From: an uncultured Tateyamaria sp. | Lineage (GTDB): Bacteria > Pseudomonadota > Alphaproteobacteria > Rhodobacterales > Rhodobacteraceae | DNA: 64,000 nucleotides | Direction: 5' to 3' | Assembly (NCBI RefSeq): GCF_947503045.1 | Contig: NZ_CANNCF010000001.1 | Span: forward strand, 992,001-1,056,000 | Part shown: piece by piece, positions 9,071-19,523 of the stretch | Numbering within the stretch: position 1 is the stretch's first letter | How the letters are laid out: each line of letters starts with the position of its first letter | Notes under the pieces: generated by a model | Databases searched by the model: none | What the model was told of the DNA's origin: nothing | What the model saw: the letters and a program-made list of their open reading frames with translations, nothing else | Made by a program: the position numbers and the translations under genes

Positions 9071-9304
9071 TCAAATCTGCTTGCCCCGCCGGATCGACGC
9101 GGCCTGACGGGCCGCGGCCCAGACTCGTGCGCGTTCCATCAGGTGGTTGACGCCAATGGCCAACAACATCGCCGCGATCAGGCCCCAAATCGCCCAGATC
9201 AATACGAGAACCCACGTGATATTCACACCGAACATGGCGATGCAGGCAGTTGTGTAGTTGGGCGCGCGACCCACGGGTTTGTTGTCCATAATGGCCTCGG
9301 ACAT
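9071..9304 (-). CDS. Small conserved membrane protein, two hydrophobic segments
   Basis: This 77-aa protein has one long hydrophobic stretch (about residues 18-55, IAMFGVNITWVLVLIWAIWG then LIAAMLLAIG) that could form a helical hairpin, followed by a basic tail (RARVWAAARQAASIRRGKQI). An internal Met at residue 6 (MDNKPVGRAPNY) could be the true start. The coherent hydrophobic pattern and basic C-terminus argue that it is real rather than a chance frame. It is an inner-membrane protein by composition. I recognise no family, and its only near neighbours are a repeat and a divergent intergenic stretch. Confidence 0.55.
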   Translation of the reverse strand: MSEAIMDNKPVGRAPNYTTACIAMFGVNITWVLVLIWAIWGLIAAMLLAIGVNHLMERARVWAAARQAASIRRGKQI

Positions 9305-9344
9305 AAAGCAGACGGGTTAAATTATAGTGCAGCGATTTCTGCTG

Positions 9345-10448
9345 TCAGCCCCCTCGCGCATCCTTGATCGCACCCGGCAGGGCGTCCGCCAATGCGTCCA
9401 GATCGATGTCCGTGCCGCAACTGATGCGGATGCAGCGGTTTTGTGGGGCGGCAAAGGGCATACGCACGAAAATGCCGCGCGCAATCAGGCCATCAAGGAT
9501 GGCTTTGGCCAAGGTCCCGTCACACCCGCAGTCAATTGCAACAAAGTTTGTGGCTGAGCGCAGCGGTATCAGCCCGTTGTCGCGGGCAATTTGTGCGATC
9601 CGGGCGCGGGAGACCTCGATCCGGCTCAGCACCCAGGTCAGGTGATCCTGATCGGCCAACGCTGCCAGCGCCCCGGCTTGTGCGGCGCGGTTCATCCCAA
9701 AATGGTTGCGCACCTTGTTGAACGCATCAATCAGCGCAGCGGCCCCGATGGCATAGCCCACCCGCGCGCCAGCCATGCCGTAAACCTTTGAAAAGGTGCG
9801 TAAACGGATCACGCGCGGATCGTCTGGTTCGATGTCAGGCGCCGTGCCCGCGGGCGCGCATTCCACATAAGCCTCGTCCAGCACCAGCAGGCAGCCCTCG
9901 GGCAGATCCTCAAGCGCGCGCAGCAGGGTGGGGCCGTCATGCCACGTGCCCATCGGATTGTCGGGATTGGCCAGATAGACCAGCTTGGCACCCGTTTCGC
10001 GCGCCTTGGCAAAGAGCGCTGCTGGGTCTTCGTGATCGTCGCGATAGGGCACCTTGTGCAGCATGCCGCCAAATCCTGCGACGTGGTAGTTGAAGGTTGG
10101 ATAGGCCCCATCAGATGTCACCACGTGATCGCCGGGGCCAATGAACAGGCGCACGAGATAACCGAGCAATCCATCGATCCCTTCGCCCACCATGATATTG
10201 CCAGGCGAGACCTGCAGATGGCTCGCCAGCGCGGCGCGCAGCTCAAAGCTTTCGGGATCGCCATAGTTCCACATGTCCGCCGCCGCCATCGCCTCCAGCG
10301 CGCGCGGGGAGGGGCCAAAGTTGTTTTCGTTGGCCCCAAGGCGGGCGACAAAGGCGGCGTTTCGGGCGCGTTCCTGCGCTTCGGGACCGACAAAAGGCAC
10401 GGTCGAGGGCAGGCTGGCGGCGAGCGGGGTAAAGCGAAAATCGGTCAT
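9345..10448 (-). CDS. Class I/II PLP aminotransferase, histidinol-phosphate aminotransferase-like
   Basis: This 367-aa fold-type I aminotransferase resembles HisC. It has LGANENNFGPSPRALEAM near residue 37, NYGDPES (61-67), the NPDNPMGTW substrate loop (161-169), DEAYVE (191-196) and the PLP lysine Lys221 in TFSKVYGMAGARVGY. HisC paralogues in alphaproteobacteria may act on histidinol phosphate or on aromatic amino acids, and no his genes are nearby. The ATG at 10448 is chosen because residues upstream in the same frame are Arg/Pro-rich non-family sequence. It is divergent from the Tat-peptide gene at 10548. Confidence 0.87.
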   Translation of the reverse strand: MTDFRFTPLAASLPSTVPFVGPEAQERARNAAFVARLGANENNFGPSPRALEAMAAADMWNYGDPESFELRAALASHLQVSPGNIMVGEGIDGLLGYLVRLFIGPGDHVVTSDGAYPTFNYHVAGFGGMLHKVPYRDDHEDPAALFAKARETGAKLVYLANPDNPMGTWHDGPTLLRALEDLPEGCLLVLDEAYVECAPAGTAPDIEPDDPRVIRLRTFSKVYGMAGARVGYAIGAAALIDAFNKVRNHFGMNRAAQAGALAALADQDHLTWVLSRIEVSRARIAQIARDNGLIPLRSATNFVAIDCGCDGTLAKAILDGLIARGIFVRMPFAAPQNRCIRISCGTDIDLDALADALPGAIKDARGG

Positions 10449-10547
10449 GCAAGCAGGCCTAGCGCGCAGGTCGCGCCGGGGCAAGGATTTGGAGATCGCG
10501 CCCGTCGCCCCTATATGAGAATCGTTCGCAACTGGAGGGCATGACAT

Positions 10548-10715
10548 ATGGCCAGGATGACACGACGCGGCTTTCTCGCCACGGCGGCAGCGGCAAGCAC
10601 GGTTCGGGCTGTCCCCGGCCTGACCTTGCGCACGGGCGGCGGGCGGCATGTGCTGCGGCTGGTTTATGACAAGGGGTTGCGCATGATGCGCGCCATCGAC
10701 ACCTTCGTACCCTGA
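10548..10715 (+). CDS. Tiny twin-arginine signal protein (55 aa)
   Basis: This 55-codon gene starts at ATG 10548 behind GGAGGG (10534-10539). It encodes MARMTRRGFLATAAAAS, a twin-arginine motif followed by a short hydrophobic stretch, then a compact tail GGGRHVLRLVYDKGLRMMRAIDTFVP. The TRRGFL core matches the Tat consensus. The conserved-looking tail, with a Tat signal as almost half the protein, is seen in small Rhodobacterales proteins I recall only as unnamed. It would be exported folded or remain membrane-tethered. It ends 80 nt before the enoyl-CoA hydratase gene and could share its transcript. The function is unknown. Confidence 0.6.
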   Translation: MARMTRRGFLATAAAASTVRAVPGLTLRTGGGRHVLRLVYDKGLRMMRAIDTFVP

Positions 10716-10795
10716 AGCGCGCGGTGCCGCGAGGTTTCGCTGGCGCGGGCGCGCGGGATGGGCTTGGGTGGCCCAAACAGCAGGAGCGTTGCCCG

Positions 10796-11596
10796 ATGAT
10801 CGACCCCACCCGCGTCACCGTCACCTATGACAGTCACATCGCCCATGTGCGCCTGACGCGCAGTGACAAGATAAATGCCGTCGATCAGGCCATGATCGAC
10901 GCGGTCATCGCGGCAGGCAACGAGGTCGCGGCCAGCGACGCGCGGGTCTGTGTGATCTCGGGCGAGGGCAAGGGGTTTTGTGCAGGTATCGATATTGCTG
11001 GTCTTGGCGCAATGATTGGCAAGGATCCGCAGGATTTGCTGATGCCCCGCACCCACGGCGAGGGCACAACGAACCAATGGCAGGAAGTGGCGATGGTCTG
11101 GACCCGCTGCCCCATGCCGGTGATCGTGGCAATCCACGGCGTCTGTTATGGTGCGGGCCTGCAACTGGCCCTTGGCGGTGATATTCGCATTGCCGCACTA
11201 GATGCGAAACTGGCGGTGATGGAGATGAAATGGGGCATCGTGCCGGACATGGGCGGCATGGTGCTGTTGCCGCGTCTGGTGCGCAGCGACGTGTTGCGGC
11301 GTTTGACCTACACGGCCACACCGGTTGAGGCAGCACAAGCCGAGGCATGGGGGCTGGTCACCGAAATCGCTGATGATCCGCTGGCCGCGGCCATGGAATT
11401 GGCGGAAGGTCTTGTGTTGAAATCCCCCTCTGCCCTGCGTGCGGCCAAGGGGCTGATTGCGTTCAGTGAAACACACGGGACGGATGAGGTGTTGCTGGAG
11501 GAAAGCCGGGTGCAGGCAGAGCTGATCGGCAAGCCGGATCAGATGGAAGTGGTCGCGGCAACCTTCCAGAAACGCGCACCGAAGTTTGCAGGCTAA
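10796..11596 (+). CDS. Enoyl-CoA hydratase/isomerase (crotonase) family protein
   Basis: This 266-aa protein has the two crotonase oxyanion-hole segments, GKGFCAGIDIAGLG and GVCYGAGLQLALGGDIRIA. It also has the typical MEMKWGIVPDMGG stretch in which an acidic catalytic residue normally sits. Family members hydrate or isomerise acyl-CoAs. The start is ATG at 10796 with AGGAG nine nt upstream, rather than an in-frame upstream ATG at 10724. The downstream helices are complete. No dehydrogenase or thiolase is adjacent, so the specific CoA substrate is not predictable. Confidence 0.9.
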   Translation: MIDPTRVTVTYDSHIAHVRLTRSDKINAVDQAMIDAVIAAGNEVAASDARVCVISGEGKGFCAGIDIAGLGAMIGKDPQDLLMPRTHGEGTTNQWQEVAMVWTRCPMPVIVAIHGVCYGAGLQLALGGDIRIAALDAKLAVMEMKWGIVPDMGGMVLLPRLVRSDVLRRLTYTATPVEAAQAEAWGLVTEIADDPLAAAMELAEGLVLKSPSALRAAKGLIAFSETHGTDEVLLEESRVQAELIGKPDQMEVVAATFQKRAPKFAG

Positions 11597-11640
11597 GGGC
11601 GTTTTGATCCAAAGGCCGCCTGACGGCGACGCGATTTTAT

Positions 11641-11697
11641 GAAGGGGCTCTGCCCCTGGCCTTCGGCCACCCCGGGATTTTTTTAAAACAGAGAAGT
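11641..11697 (+). repeat. Dispersed intergenic repeat, copy B
   Basis: It reads GGGGCTCTGCCCC, TGGCCTTCGGCCA, then CCCCGGGATTTTTTT and CAGAGAAG. Two short hairpins are followed by a T-run, between convergent genes. It is the best-formed member of the family shared with 9006, 20071 and 63718. Confidence 0.75.
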
Positions 11698-11724
11698 TGA
11701 GGACCGCATGGCGGCGCGGTTTCG

Positions 11725-12051
11725 TCAGCCGAAGAAACGTTTGCGCGCCTCGCGGGCGATATTGTAACGCAGCTCAAGCTCCGCGATCTTCGCACTTTGT
11801 GCCTTGCGTGCGGCCGGGTCGGTCAGGGTGTTGAACTGGGCGCGGGCCGCGAGCAGTTGCTTTTTGAGGTCAAACTCTTCGGGCAGCACACCGGCCTCGG
11901 CCATCATCCCCATTGCCGCGGCCTCGCCTGCGTCTTGGCCTGTGGGTCGCTCGGGCAGGGGTTTGCCTGCGCCTTCCAGATCGGACAGGCCACCCTCGGC
12001 CTGGGTTTTGGCAATCTGGCGTTCCACGAGAGATCTGAAGCTGCGTGACAT
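11725..12051 (-). CDS. DUF1992 (DnaJ-C28-like conserved domain) protein
   Basis: This 108-aa protein begins MSRSFRSLVERQIAKTQAEG and contains the hallmark DLEGAGKPL followed by a Leu/Arg-rich helical part (KKQLLAARAQFNTL, ELELRYNIARE). This is the pattern of DUF1992, the domain attached to DnaJ homologue C28 in eukaryotes and free-standing in bacteria. It has no signal peptide or metal site and is probably cytosolic. It lies 83 nt downstream of the valS stop on the same strand and could be cotranscribed with it. The molecular role is unknown. Confidence 0.8.
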   Translation of the reverse strand: MSRSFRSLVERQIAKTQAEGGLSDLEGAGKPLPERPTGQDAGEAAAMGMMAEAGVLPEEFDLKKQLLAARAQFNTLTDPAARKAQSAKIAELELRYNIAREARKRFFG

Positions 12052-12134
12052 AGGCCCAGTATAGCATGAGTGCGGGATATCCGTAAGGTGCAGGTGTCCT
12101 GCGCCTAGTACTCCATGGCATGCCCGTGCAGGTT

Positions 12135-15100
12135 TTAGCCCAGTTCCTTGAGACGGTTCAGCGCCTCGTTCAGTTTGGCTTCTTCTTCTTCGCGCAAGGC
12201 GAGGTTTTGTTTGGTTTCTTCGACCACCTCTTCGGGAGCGCTTTCGGCGAATTTCGGGTTCTTGAGCCGTCCACGCAGGCCGCCGAGTTCCTTGGCAAGC
12301 TTGCCCAGCGTCTTTTCAAGCCGCGCGATTTCCGCGCCGACATCGATCACATCGGCCAGTGGCAGGCCGAATGTACCGCCGGAGATGGCCAGCGCGACGG
12401 TGCCTTTTGGGAAATCATCAACTTCGCTCAGCGATTCCAACCGGGCAAAGCGTTTGATCAGCGTCTCGTTGCGCCCATAGGCGGCTTTGGCGGTGTCCTC
12501 GAACCCTTTGACCACCAGCGGCACATAGGCCCCTACAGGCACATGCATCTGCGCGCGGGCCGAGCGGATGCTTTCGATCAGGCGGATCACCCAGTTGAGT
12601 TCGGCGTCCGCTGCGGCGTCCACCAGATCGGTGGTGTAGTCGGGCCAGTCGGCGTGGATCAACGGCTTGGGCCGGTCTTTTTTGCCCCAAAGCTCTTCGG
12701 TGATGAAGGGCATGATGGGATGCAGCAGGATCAGGCATTGATCGAGCGCCCAGGCATAGGTCGCCTTGGTTTCCGCGATTTCCTCCGGTGTGCCTTCGTC
12801 AAAGATCGGCTTGGTGAATTCCAGATACCAGTCGCAGAATGTGTTCCAGGTGAACGCATAAAGCGCGTTTGCCGCATCGTTGAAGCGGTAGTCGGCAAGG
12901 GCGGCATCGACAACCTCGCGGGTTTTGGCAATCTCGCCCTTGATCCAGCGGTTGAGCGGGTGGGCAGTGTCGGGCACCGCGTCCGTGTGGGGCACTTCAA
13001 AGGTGCCACGCATGTCGCCGTAGCTGGCCGCGTTCCAGAGCTTGGTGCCGAAGTTGCGGTAGCCTGCGATACGCTGGGTGTCGAGTTTCAGCGCGCCTCC
13101 CAGCGAGGCCATGGCCGCATTGGTAAAGCGCAGCGCGTCGGCCCCGTATTCCTCGATCAGATCGAGCGGGTCGATCACGTTGCCAGTCGATTTGGACATC
13201 TTCTTGCCCTTGGCGTCGCGCACGAGGCCATGCAGATAAACGGTGTCAAAGGGCACCTGACCGACCACGGCCAGTTGCATCATCATCATCCGCGCCACCC
13301 AGAAGAACAGGATATCCTGCCCGGTGATCAGATCAGAGGTGGGGAAGTAGCGTTTGAGCGCATCCGTATCCTCGGGCCAGCCCAGCGTGCCGATGGGCCA
13401 GAGACCAGAGGAAAACCATGTATCCAGCACATCCGGATCGCGCCACAGCCGCACGGGCTGGCCATCTTCCTGATAGGGCAGGCTGATCGCCTCTTGTGGG
13501 GTCTGCGCCTCGGTATCGACAAGGAAGCCCTGCGCGCCGGTGGTGCCGTAGTACTGGCCCGCCAGCCCAAGGGCCTCGTCATGGGTTGCGGCACAGAAAT
13601 GCACCGGCTTGGTGATGTCCCATTCGTCGGATTCGGTGCCATCGTCGTTGACTGTGTGGGTCACGCTGGGCCCGTACCAGACGGGGATCTGGTGGCCCCA
13701 CCACAGCTGGCGCGAGATGCACCAGGGTTCGATGTTTTCGAGCCAGTGGAAATAGGTCTTTTCGCCGGACTCGGGGATGATTTTCACATCACCATCGCGC
13801 ACTGCATCAAGGGCCGGGCCGACGATCTTGTCGGTGTCCACGAACCATTGATCGGTCAGCAGGGGCTCGATCACCACTTTGGAGCGGTCACCGAAGGGTT
13901 GCATGATCGGTTTGGATTCCACGAAGGGTCGGCTCTCGGTGACGTCGTTGCCGTCCGCGTCCGTCGAGATGACCGCTTCCATCACAGCGAGCCCTTCGGC
14001 GGTGATTTCGGCCACAACCCGTTTGCGCGCTTCGAACCGGTCAAGGCCGCGATACTCGTCCGGAACAAGGTTCATCAGGGCGATCATCGCCTCGTCGAAC
14101 GCCTGCTCTCGGGCGGCGATTTTCTGGGCGACTGCCGCCTCTTCGGCGTAGGGCTTTCCGTCGGCACGCATGGCGCCGCGCGTGTCCATCAGGTTGTACA
14201 TCGGGATGTTGCCGCGCTTGGCCACCTGGTAGTCGTTAAAGTCATGTGCGCCGGTGATCTTGACTGCGCCCGAGCCAAAATCCTTGTCCGGATATTCATC
14301 CGTGATGATCGGGATCAGGCGGCGGTGCTCTTTCGGCCCAACAGGAATCTCGCAGAGTTTTCCGATGATTGGCGCGTAACGTTCATCTGATGGGTGAACA
14401 GCCACTGCGCCGTCGCCGAGCATGGTTTCAGGCCGCGTTGTGGCAATCGAGATATAGTCGCGCGTCTCGGACAGAACGACGTTTCCGTCCTCGTCCTTCT
14501 CCTCGTAGGTGTATGTTTCGCCCCCCGCCAGCGGGTATTTGAAGTGCCACATGTGCCCGGCCACTTCGATGTTTTCCACCTCGAGGTCGGAAATCGCGGT
14601 TTCGAAATGCGGGTCCCAGTTGACCAACCGCTTGCCGCGATAGATCAGGCCCTGATTGTACATCTCGATGAACACTTTGATCACCGCGTCATGGAAATTG
14701 CCCTGGGCCACGTCTGCAGGCGCGCCGGGTGCGCCGGACATTGTGAAGGCCTCGCGCGACCAGTCGCAACTGGCCCCCAGCCGCTTGAGCTGGGAGACGA
14801 TCGTGCCGCCGGATTCCGCTTTCCATTCCCAAATCTTGGCGGTGAAAGCCTCGCGGCCCAGCTCGGTGCGCGAGGGTTGTTGCTGCTCGGCCAGACGCCG
14901 TTCGACCACCATCTGGGTCGCAATCCCGGCATGATCGGTGCCGGGCTGCCAGAGCGTGTCGAACCCGCGCATCCGGTGCCAGCGCACAAGGATGTCCTGC
15001 AGCGTGTTGTTAAAGGCATGGCCCATGTGCAGCACGCCGGTGACGTTGGGGGGCGGGATCATCACGCAATAGCTGGCTGCATCCGTGCGGGCATTGGCTC

Positions 15101-15182
15101 CGGCCGCGAAACAGCCCCGCGCCTCCCAACCGGCGTAGATGCGTGCCTCGACTTCGGCTGCGTCGAATTTTTCCAGTGCCAT
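12135..15182 (-). CDS. valS: Valyl-tRNA synthetase
   Basis: This 1015-aa class Ia synthetase charges tRNA-Val. The catalytic Rossmann fold has the HIGH-type motif HMGH at residues 52-55 (within [15 protein letters not shown]), an inserted CP1 editing domain, and [12 protein letters not shown]. The anticodon-binding helical domain and a C-terminal coiled-coil arm ([14 protein letters not shown] and later Glu/Lys-rich helices) are complete. Length and motif order are normal for bacterial ValRS. The start at 15182 is preceded by a GGGGG-type ribosome site. A 756-aa frame on the opposite strand is only its shadow. Confidence 0.98.
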   Translation of the reverse strand: MALEKFDAAEVEARIYAGWEARGCFAAGANARTDAASYCVMIPPPNVTGVLHMGHAFNNTLQDILVRWHRMRGFDTLWQPGTDHAGIATQMVVERRLAEQQQPSRTELGREAFTAKIWEWKAESGGTIVSQLKRLGASCDWSREAFTMSGAPGAPADVAQGNFHDAVIKVFIEMYNQGLIYRGKRLVNWDPHFETAISDLEVENIEVAGHMWHFKYPLAGGETYTYEEKDEDGNVVLSETRDYISIATTRPETMLGDGAVAVHPSDERYAPIIGKLCEIPVGPKEHRRLIPIITDEYPDKDFGSGAVKITGAHDFNDYQVAKRGNIPMYNLMDTRGAMRADGKPYAEEAAVAQKIAAREQAFDEAMIALMNLVPDEYRGLDRFEARKRVVAEITAEGLAVMEAVISTDADGNDVTESRPFVESKPIMQPFGDRSKVVIEPLLTDQWFVDTDKIVGPALDAVRDGDVKIIPESGEKTYFHWLENIEPWCISRQLWWGHQIPVWYGPSVTHTVNDDGTESDEWDITKPVHFCAATHDEALGLAGQYYGTTGAQGFLVDTEAQTPQEAISLPYQEDGQPVRLWRDPDVLDTWFSSGLWPIGTLGWPEDTDALKRYFPTSDLITGQDILFFWVARMMMMQLAVVGQVPFDTVYLHGLVRDAKGKKMSKSTGNVIDPLDLIEEYGADALRFTNAAMASLGGALKLDTQRIAGYRNFGTKLWNAASYGDMRGTFEVPHTDAVPDTAHPLNRWIKGEIAKTREVVDAALADYRFNDAANALYAFTWNTFCDWYLEFTKPIFDEGTPEEIAETKATYAWALDQCLILLHPIMPFITEELWGKKDRPKPLIHADWPDYTTDLVDAAADAELNWVIRLIESIRSARAQMHVPVGAYVPLVVKGFEDTAKAAYGRNETLIKRFARLESLSEVDDFPKGTVALAISGGTFGLPLADVIDVGAEIARLEKTLGKLAKELGGLRGRLKNPKFAESAPEEVVEETKQNLALREEEEAKLNEALNRLKELG

Positions 15183-15284
15183 GATGCGTGGCCCCCTTTG
15201 TCTGCTGGGCCGTGAGATAGCGGGGGGGCGGGGCGAAGGAAAGGGGGGTTTTGGGATGCGCGGTGCTGGGCTAGCCTTGCGCGC

Positions 15285-16043
15285 ATGAGCGATCTGACAA
15301 ACGGGCCCGCGCCGGGCTTTTGGCGCATGTTGTGGCGGACAGGGGGCATGTTGCCGCTGTTCCTGGCGATATTCACGGTGGTGATGTCACTGATCAGCAT
15401 GGCGGAATTGCGCAAGGGCCTCGCCTTTGCCTCGCGCGGGGTCGAGGTGAGCGGAGAGGTTCTGGATCGCGCTGAAAAGCGTGTGCGCCGCGATGATCGT
15501 TGGGAAACGGACTATTACCTGACGGTCCGTTACGATGCGCAAGGCAGGGTGATGGAGAAGCGGCGCAAGGTGCTCAAGCGTGTGTATGAAGCCTCTGACA
15601 TCGGATCAACGCGCCGCGTGCGCTACCTGCCTGAGAAGCCCGAGACAGTCGAGTTCGAGATCGGATCGACGCTGGCCTCGGGCAAGATGATGCGCTGGTT
15701 GTCGCTGGCTCTTGGCATCGCAACACTTGCCGCTCTGTGGTGGAAGGGCGGGCGCGCCGTCGATGCGATCCGGGCGCGCAAGTTCGGAGCCTCGCAATGG
15801 GTCACGGTGACAGGCATTCGCGAGATCAAGCACAAGAACGGGCGGTCTTATCAACTGCAATGGACGAACAGCGACTTCACCACCGGCAGCAGCCTTACGG
15901 CAGGGCGCGAGGCCACCTTTGCGCCTTACCCGCCGGGTACGAAAATCGAAGTTTTTCGTGGCGCCAAGGGCCATATGTGGTGGGTCGGCGATGTTGGCCC
16001 GCGCAATGCCGCCGCAACCGTGCCGTCCGTGGGCAAATCCTAG
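15285..16043 (+). CDS. DUF3592-domain membrane protein
   Basis: This 252-aa protein has a membrane segment near residues 17-38 ([17 protein letters not shown]) and another near 130-150. Each is followed by a beta-rich region of the DUF3592 type: [20 protein letters not shown] with [15 protein letters not shown], and later [21 protein letters not shown]. The duplication suggests two tandem extracytoplasmic or cytosolic beta domains. It is divergent from valS (about 100 nt between starts) and 81 nt before the molybdenum hydroxylase gene. No enzymatic residues are recognisable. The function is unknown, but the family is fairly clear. Confidence 0.7.
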   Translation: MSDLTNGPAPGFWRMLWRTGGMLPLFLAIFTVVMSLISMAELRKGLAFASRGVEVSGEVLDRAEKRVRRDDRWETDYYLTVRYDAQGRVMEKRRKVLKRVYEASDIGSTRRVRYLPEKPETVEFEIGSTLASGKMMRWLSLALGIATLAALWWKGGRAVDAIRARKFGASQWVTVTGIREIKHKNGRSYQLQWTNSDFTTGSSLTAGREATFAPYPPGTKIEVFRGAKGHMWWVGDVGPRNAAATVPSVGKS

Positions 16044-16124
16044 TCACTGCTGGCTCTGGACACGGGGGCCGCATCCGCTAGGTTCGCCCCAGACTGATGC
16101 CGCATCGAATGCAGGAGCGCCCCC

Positions 16125-18422
16125 ATGGACAAATTCGGAAAAAGCCAACCCGTCACCCGCCGCGAAGATATGCGGTTCCTGACGGGAGAAGGGCGTTACG
16201 TGGACGATATCGCACCTGCGAACGCCTTGCAGTGCTTTGTTTTTCGCTCTCCCGTGGCGCATGCCAGCATCACCGAACTGGATGTCAGCGACGCCAGGGC
16301 AGCCGAAGGCGTGCACGCCGTCTACACCCTCGCCGATCTGGAAGCTGCGGGTATGAATGTCGGCATGCAGGGCGCGACGATGAAAAACCGCGATGGCAGC
16401 GAGGGCGCTGCGCCCGAACGGCCCATCCTTGCCCGCACCCGCCTGCGCTTTGTCGGGGAGCCGATTGCAGTGATTGTGGCCGACACGCTGACCCAGGCCC
16501 GTGACGCGGCGGAATTGATCATGCTCGACTATGACGACCTGCCCGCCAAGATGGACATGATCGCAGGCGGCGAGACCCTGCACGACGAGGCGCCGGACAA
16601 CATGGCCTATGACTGGCACATGGGCGACAAGGACGCGACCGATGCGGCCTTTGCCTCTGCTGCTCGGGTGGTCAGCCTTGATGTGGGGGACAACCGGATC
16701 ATCGTGAACTCGATGGAGCCGCGCGGTTGCTATGCCGAGATGGAAGGCGAACGGTTGCATGTTGCCATCAACGGGCAGGGGGTCTGGGGGCCAAAAGGGC
16801 AACTGGCCAAGGCGCTGGATGTCGATCCCGACACCATCCGCGTGACCAACCCCGACACCGGCGGCGGGTTCGGCATGAAGGGGATGATGTACCCTGAATA
16901 TTTCGTGCTGGCCCATGCCGCGCGCGATCTCAAGCGCCCGGTGCGCTGGATGTCCGAACGGACCGAGGCGATGCTGAGCGACAATGCCGGGCGTGATCTG
17001 ACCTCGCTGACCGAACTGGCCTTTGACGAGAACCACAAGATCATCGGTTACCGCGTCTTTAACGAGGCCAATATGGGCGCCTACAACTCGCAATTTGCCC
17101 AAGCCATTCAGACGCAACTGTTTTCACGGGTGCTGATGGGGGTCTATGACGTGCAGACGACCTATCTGCGCTCGGTCGGCTATTACACGAACACCACACA
17201 GGTTGATGCCTATCGCGGGGCCGGGCGGCCCGAGGCGATCTATATCCTTGAGCGGGCCATGGACCGCGCGGCGCGCGAATTGGGTGTGGACCCGCTCGAG
17301 TTGCGGCGCATCAACTTTATCAAGCCCCACCAGTTTCCTTATGCCGCGGCAACAGGCGAAACCTATGACGTGGGCGATTTTGACAAGGTACTGTCCCGCG
17401 CCGAGGTCGAGGCCGACATTCCCGGCTTTGCCGCGCGTCGGGCGCGAGATGCGGACAAGGGTCTGCTGCGGGGCATGGGGCTGTGTTACTATATCGAAAG
17501 TATTTTGGGTGATCCTTCGGAGTCAGCAAAGGTTGAATACACCGATGAGGGTCGCGTGAATATCTACGTGGGCACACAATCCAACGGGCAGGGCCACGAG
17601 ACGGTCTATGCGCAGTTCCTGAGTGATCAGACCGGCATTCCGGTCGATCTGATTGACGTTGTCCAAGGCGATTCCGACCGGATCAAGGTGGGCGGCGGCA
17701 CGGGCGGGTCGCGCTCGGTCACGGTGCAGAATAACGCGACGCTCGCCACGGTTGGCGCGATGACAGAGGCGTTCAGTGCCTTCCTTGCCGAAGAGATGGG
17801 CGTGCCTGCGAGCGAAGTGTCCTTTGACGACGAAGTGTTCCGGGCCGAAGGGTCGAACATGAGCCCGACCATGCTGGACGTGGCCGACATGGCCCGTGAG
17901 AAGGGCCGCGAGGACCTCTTGGTTCACGAACGCCGCGTCACGCTTGAGGCGCGCAGTTTCCCCAATGGCTGTCACGTTGCCGAGGTCGTGATCGATCCCG
18001 ATACTGGCGTGACCACGTGCGACCGCTATACTGTCGTTGATGATTTCGGCAATCTTATCAACCCGCTGCTGGCCGAAGGTCAGGTGCATGGCGGGGTTGT
18101 GCAGGGCATCGGGCAGGCACTGACCGAGCACGTGATCTTTGACGAGGATGGCCAATTGCTCACGGCAAGTTTCATGGACTACGCCTTGCCGCGTGCCGCT
18201 GACGTACCCATGATTGGTTTCACGTCAGAACCGGTGCCGTCCACGGCTAACATCATGGGGATGAAGGGCTGCGGCGAGGCCGGGACGGTCGGCGCATTGG
18301 CCGCCGTGTCCAACGCGGTGCAGGATGCACTTTGGGATCGCGGCGTGCGGCAGGCGGACATGCCGTTCACACCGCTGAAAGTATGGGAACTGTTGAAGGA
18401 TGATGTTATCGCGGCTGAATAG
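16125..18422 (+). CDS. Xanthine dehydrogenase/CO dehydrogenase family molybdopterin-binding subunit
   Basis: This 765-aa large subunit binds the molybdenum-cytosine-dinucleotide cofactor and would hydroxylate an aldehyde, purine or heterocycle. It has the N-terminal a/b hammerhead ([18 protein letters not shown]), the cofactor-binding TGGGFGMKG near residue 247, [10 protein letters not shown] near 364 and the catalytic glutamate in [10 protein letters not shown] near the end. AYRGAGRPE instead of AYRCSFRE shows a form II type enzyme rather than true CO dehydrogenase. The usual FAD (CoxM) and 2Fe-2S (CoxS) subunit genes are absent on both sides. It overlaps the following gene by 23 nt. Confidence 0.9.
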   Translation: MDKFGKSQPVTRREDMRFLTGEGRYVDDIAPANALQCFVFRSPVAHASITELDVSDARAAEGVHAVYTLADLEAAGMNVGMQGATMKNRDGSEGAAPERPILARTRLRFVGEPIAVIVADTLTQARDAAELIMLDYDDLPAKMDMIAGGETLHDEAPDNMAYDWHMGDKDATDAAFASAARVVSLDVGDNRIIVNSMEPRGCYAEMEGERLHVAINGQGVWGPKGQLAKALDVDPDTIRVTNPDTGGGFGMKGMMYPEYFVLAHAARDLKRPVRWMSERTEAMLSDNAGRDLTSLTELAFDENHKIIGYRVFNEANMGAYNSQFAQAIQTQLFSRVLMGVYDVQTTYLRSVGYYTNTTQVDAYRGAGRPEAIYILERAMDRAARELGVDPLELRRINFIKPHQFPYAAATGETYDVGDFDKVLSRAEVEADIPGFAARRARDADKGLLRGMGLCYYIESILGDPSESAKVEYTDEGRVNIYVGTQSNGQGHETVYAQFLSDQTGIPVDLIDVVQGDSDRIKVGGGTGGSRSVTVQNNATLATVGAMTEAFSAFLAEEMGVPASEVSFDDEVFRAEGSNMSPTMLDVADMAREKGREDLLVHERRVTLEARSFPNGCHVAEVVIDPDTGVTTCDRYTVVDDFGNLINPLLAEGQVHGGVVQGIGQALTEHVIFDEDGQLLTASFMDYALPRAADVPMIGFTSEPVPSTANIMGMKGCGEAGTVGALAAVSNAVQDALWDRGVRQADMPFTPLKVWELLKDDVIAAE

Positions 18423-19491
18423 GACTGTTGCAGGCTGGCTGAAAGGCCGGTTTGGCGCAGGAACGGCCCAGGTGGACCCGCCGACGCGGGGCCGCACCAT
18501 CCACGTCATCATCATCGACGGCACCATGTCGAGCCTTGATCCCGGCGACGAGACCAATGCCGGTTTGCTGGCCAAGCTGCTCGGCGAGGTCGGCAATGAG
18601 GTGTCCCTCTATTACGAACCGGGTCTGCAGTGGTCGGAATGGCGCCGGGCGGGCGACGTTCTGTTCGGCCGGGGCATCAACCGCCAGATCCGGCGCGCCT
18701 ATGGCTATCTTGCATCGCGGTATCGCCCGGGTGATCGGATCTTCTTTTTTGGGTATTCGCGGGGGGCCTATGCGGTGCGTTCGCTGGCCGGGATCATCGA
18801 CCGGGTGGGTTTGCTGCGCGCCGATGCCGCGACCGAGCGTAACATTCGCGACGTTTATCGCCATTATGAGTGTTCCCCCGGCGGTGACGCGGCCCGCATC
18901 TTTGCCCGCAACAATTGCCACGCCGAGATCGAGATCGAGATGATCGGGGCGTGGGATACGGTCAAATCGCTGGGGCTGAACATGCCCTATCTCTGGCGTC
19001 TGAGCGCGCCGCGCCACGCCTTTCACAACCACGCGCTGGGCAAGTCGGTCAAACACGGGTTTCACGCGCTGGCCCGCAACGAAACCCGCGTCGCCTATGC
19101 GCCGGTGATGTGGGACACCCGCGACGATTGGGACGGCCATCTGGTGCAGATGTGGTTTCGTGGGACACATGGTGACGTGGGCGGGCACCTGTCCGGCTAT
19201 GACGCATCCCGCCCCTTGTCCAACATTCCGCTGGTGTGGATGCTGGAACAGGCCGAGGGCTGCGGGTTGCCACTGCCCGACGGGTGGGCCGAGGGTTTTC
19301 CGCAGGACGCCACGGCACCCTCGGTCGGGACCTTCAGCGGCTTTGGGCGCTGGTTCATCACCCGCAAGCCGCGCAAAGTCGGTCTTGATCCGTCCGAGCG
19401 TGTGCACCCTTCCGTTTCGCACGCCCCGCCGCCGAAAGGCTGGACCGAGCGCTTGTCGGGATGGCGGGGTCGGGGGGCTGACGCGCTTTGA
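18400..19491 (+). CDS. DUF2235 alpha/beta hydrolase (Tle1-like phospholipase fold)
   Basis: This 363-aa protein carries the DUF2235 hallmarks: an early IIIDGTMSS (residues 38-45), the nucleophile elbow [15 protein letters not shown] with Ser120 in GYSRG, and [18 protein letters not shown] is a late His-containing motif. DUF2235 proteins include type VI phospholipase effectors (Tle1) and many uncharacterised cytosolic hydrolases. No type VI genes are nearby and there is no signal peptide, so a housekeeping hydrolase is more likely. The start overlaps the end of the molybdenum hydroxylase gene by 23 nt, indicating coupled translation; a second ATG follows immediately at 18403. Confidence 0.8.
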   Translation: MMLSRLNRTVAGWLKGRFGAGTAQVDPPTRGRTIHVIIIDGTMSSLDPGDETNAGLLAKLLGEVGNEVSLYYEPGLQWSEWRRAGDVLFGRGINRQIRRAYGYLASRYRPGDRIFFFGYSRGAYAVRSLAGIIDRVGLLRADAATERNIRDVYRHYECSPGGDAARIFARNNCHAEIEIEMIGAWDTVKSLGLNMPYLWRLSAPRHAFHNHALGKSVKHGFHALARNETRVAYAPVMWDTRDDWDGHLVQMWFRGTHGDVGGHLSGYDASRPLSNIPLVWMLEQAEGCGLPLPDGWAEGFPQDATAPSVGTFSGFGRWFITRKPRKVGLDPSERVHPSVSHAPPPKGWTERLSGWRGRGADAL

Positions 19492-19523
19492 GCGATGCTC
19501 AAAGACGCCCCACCCACCGTCCC

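Noticed and set aside
12120..14390. 756-aa plus-strand open frame
   Set aside because: It lies wholly antisense to valS and shows a His/Gly/Arg/Val-rich composition typical of GC-rich shadow frames, with no domain.
16125..18422. Aerobic CO dehydrogenase large subunit
   Set aside because: The form I signature AYRCSFR is absent (AYRGAGRPE instead) and coxM/coxS are missing.
18400..19491. Type VI secretion phospholipase effector
   Set aside because: No vgrG, immunity or tss genes nearby; the DUF2235 family also includes non-secreted proteins.
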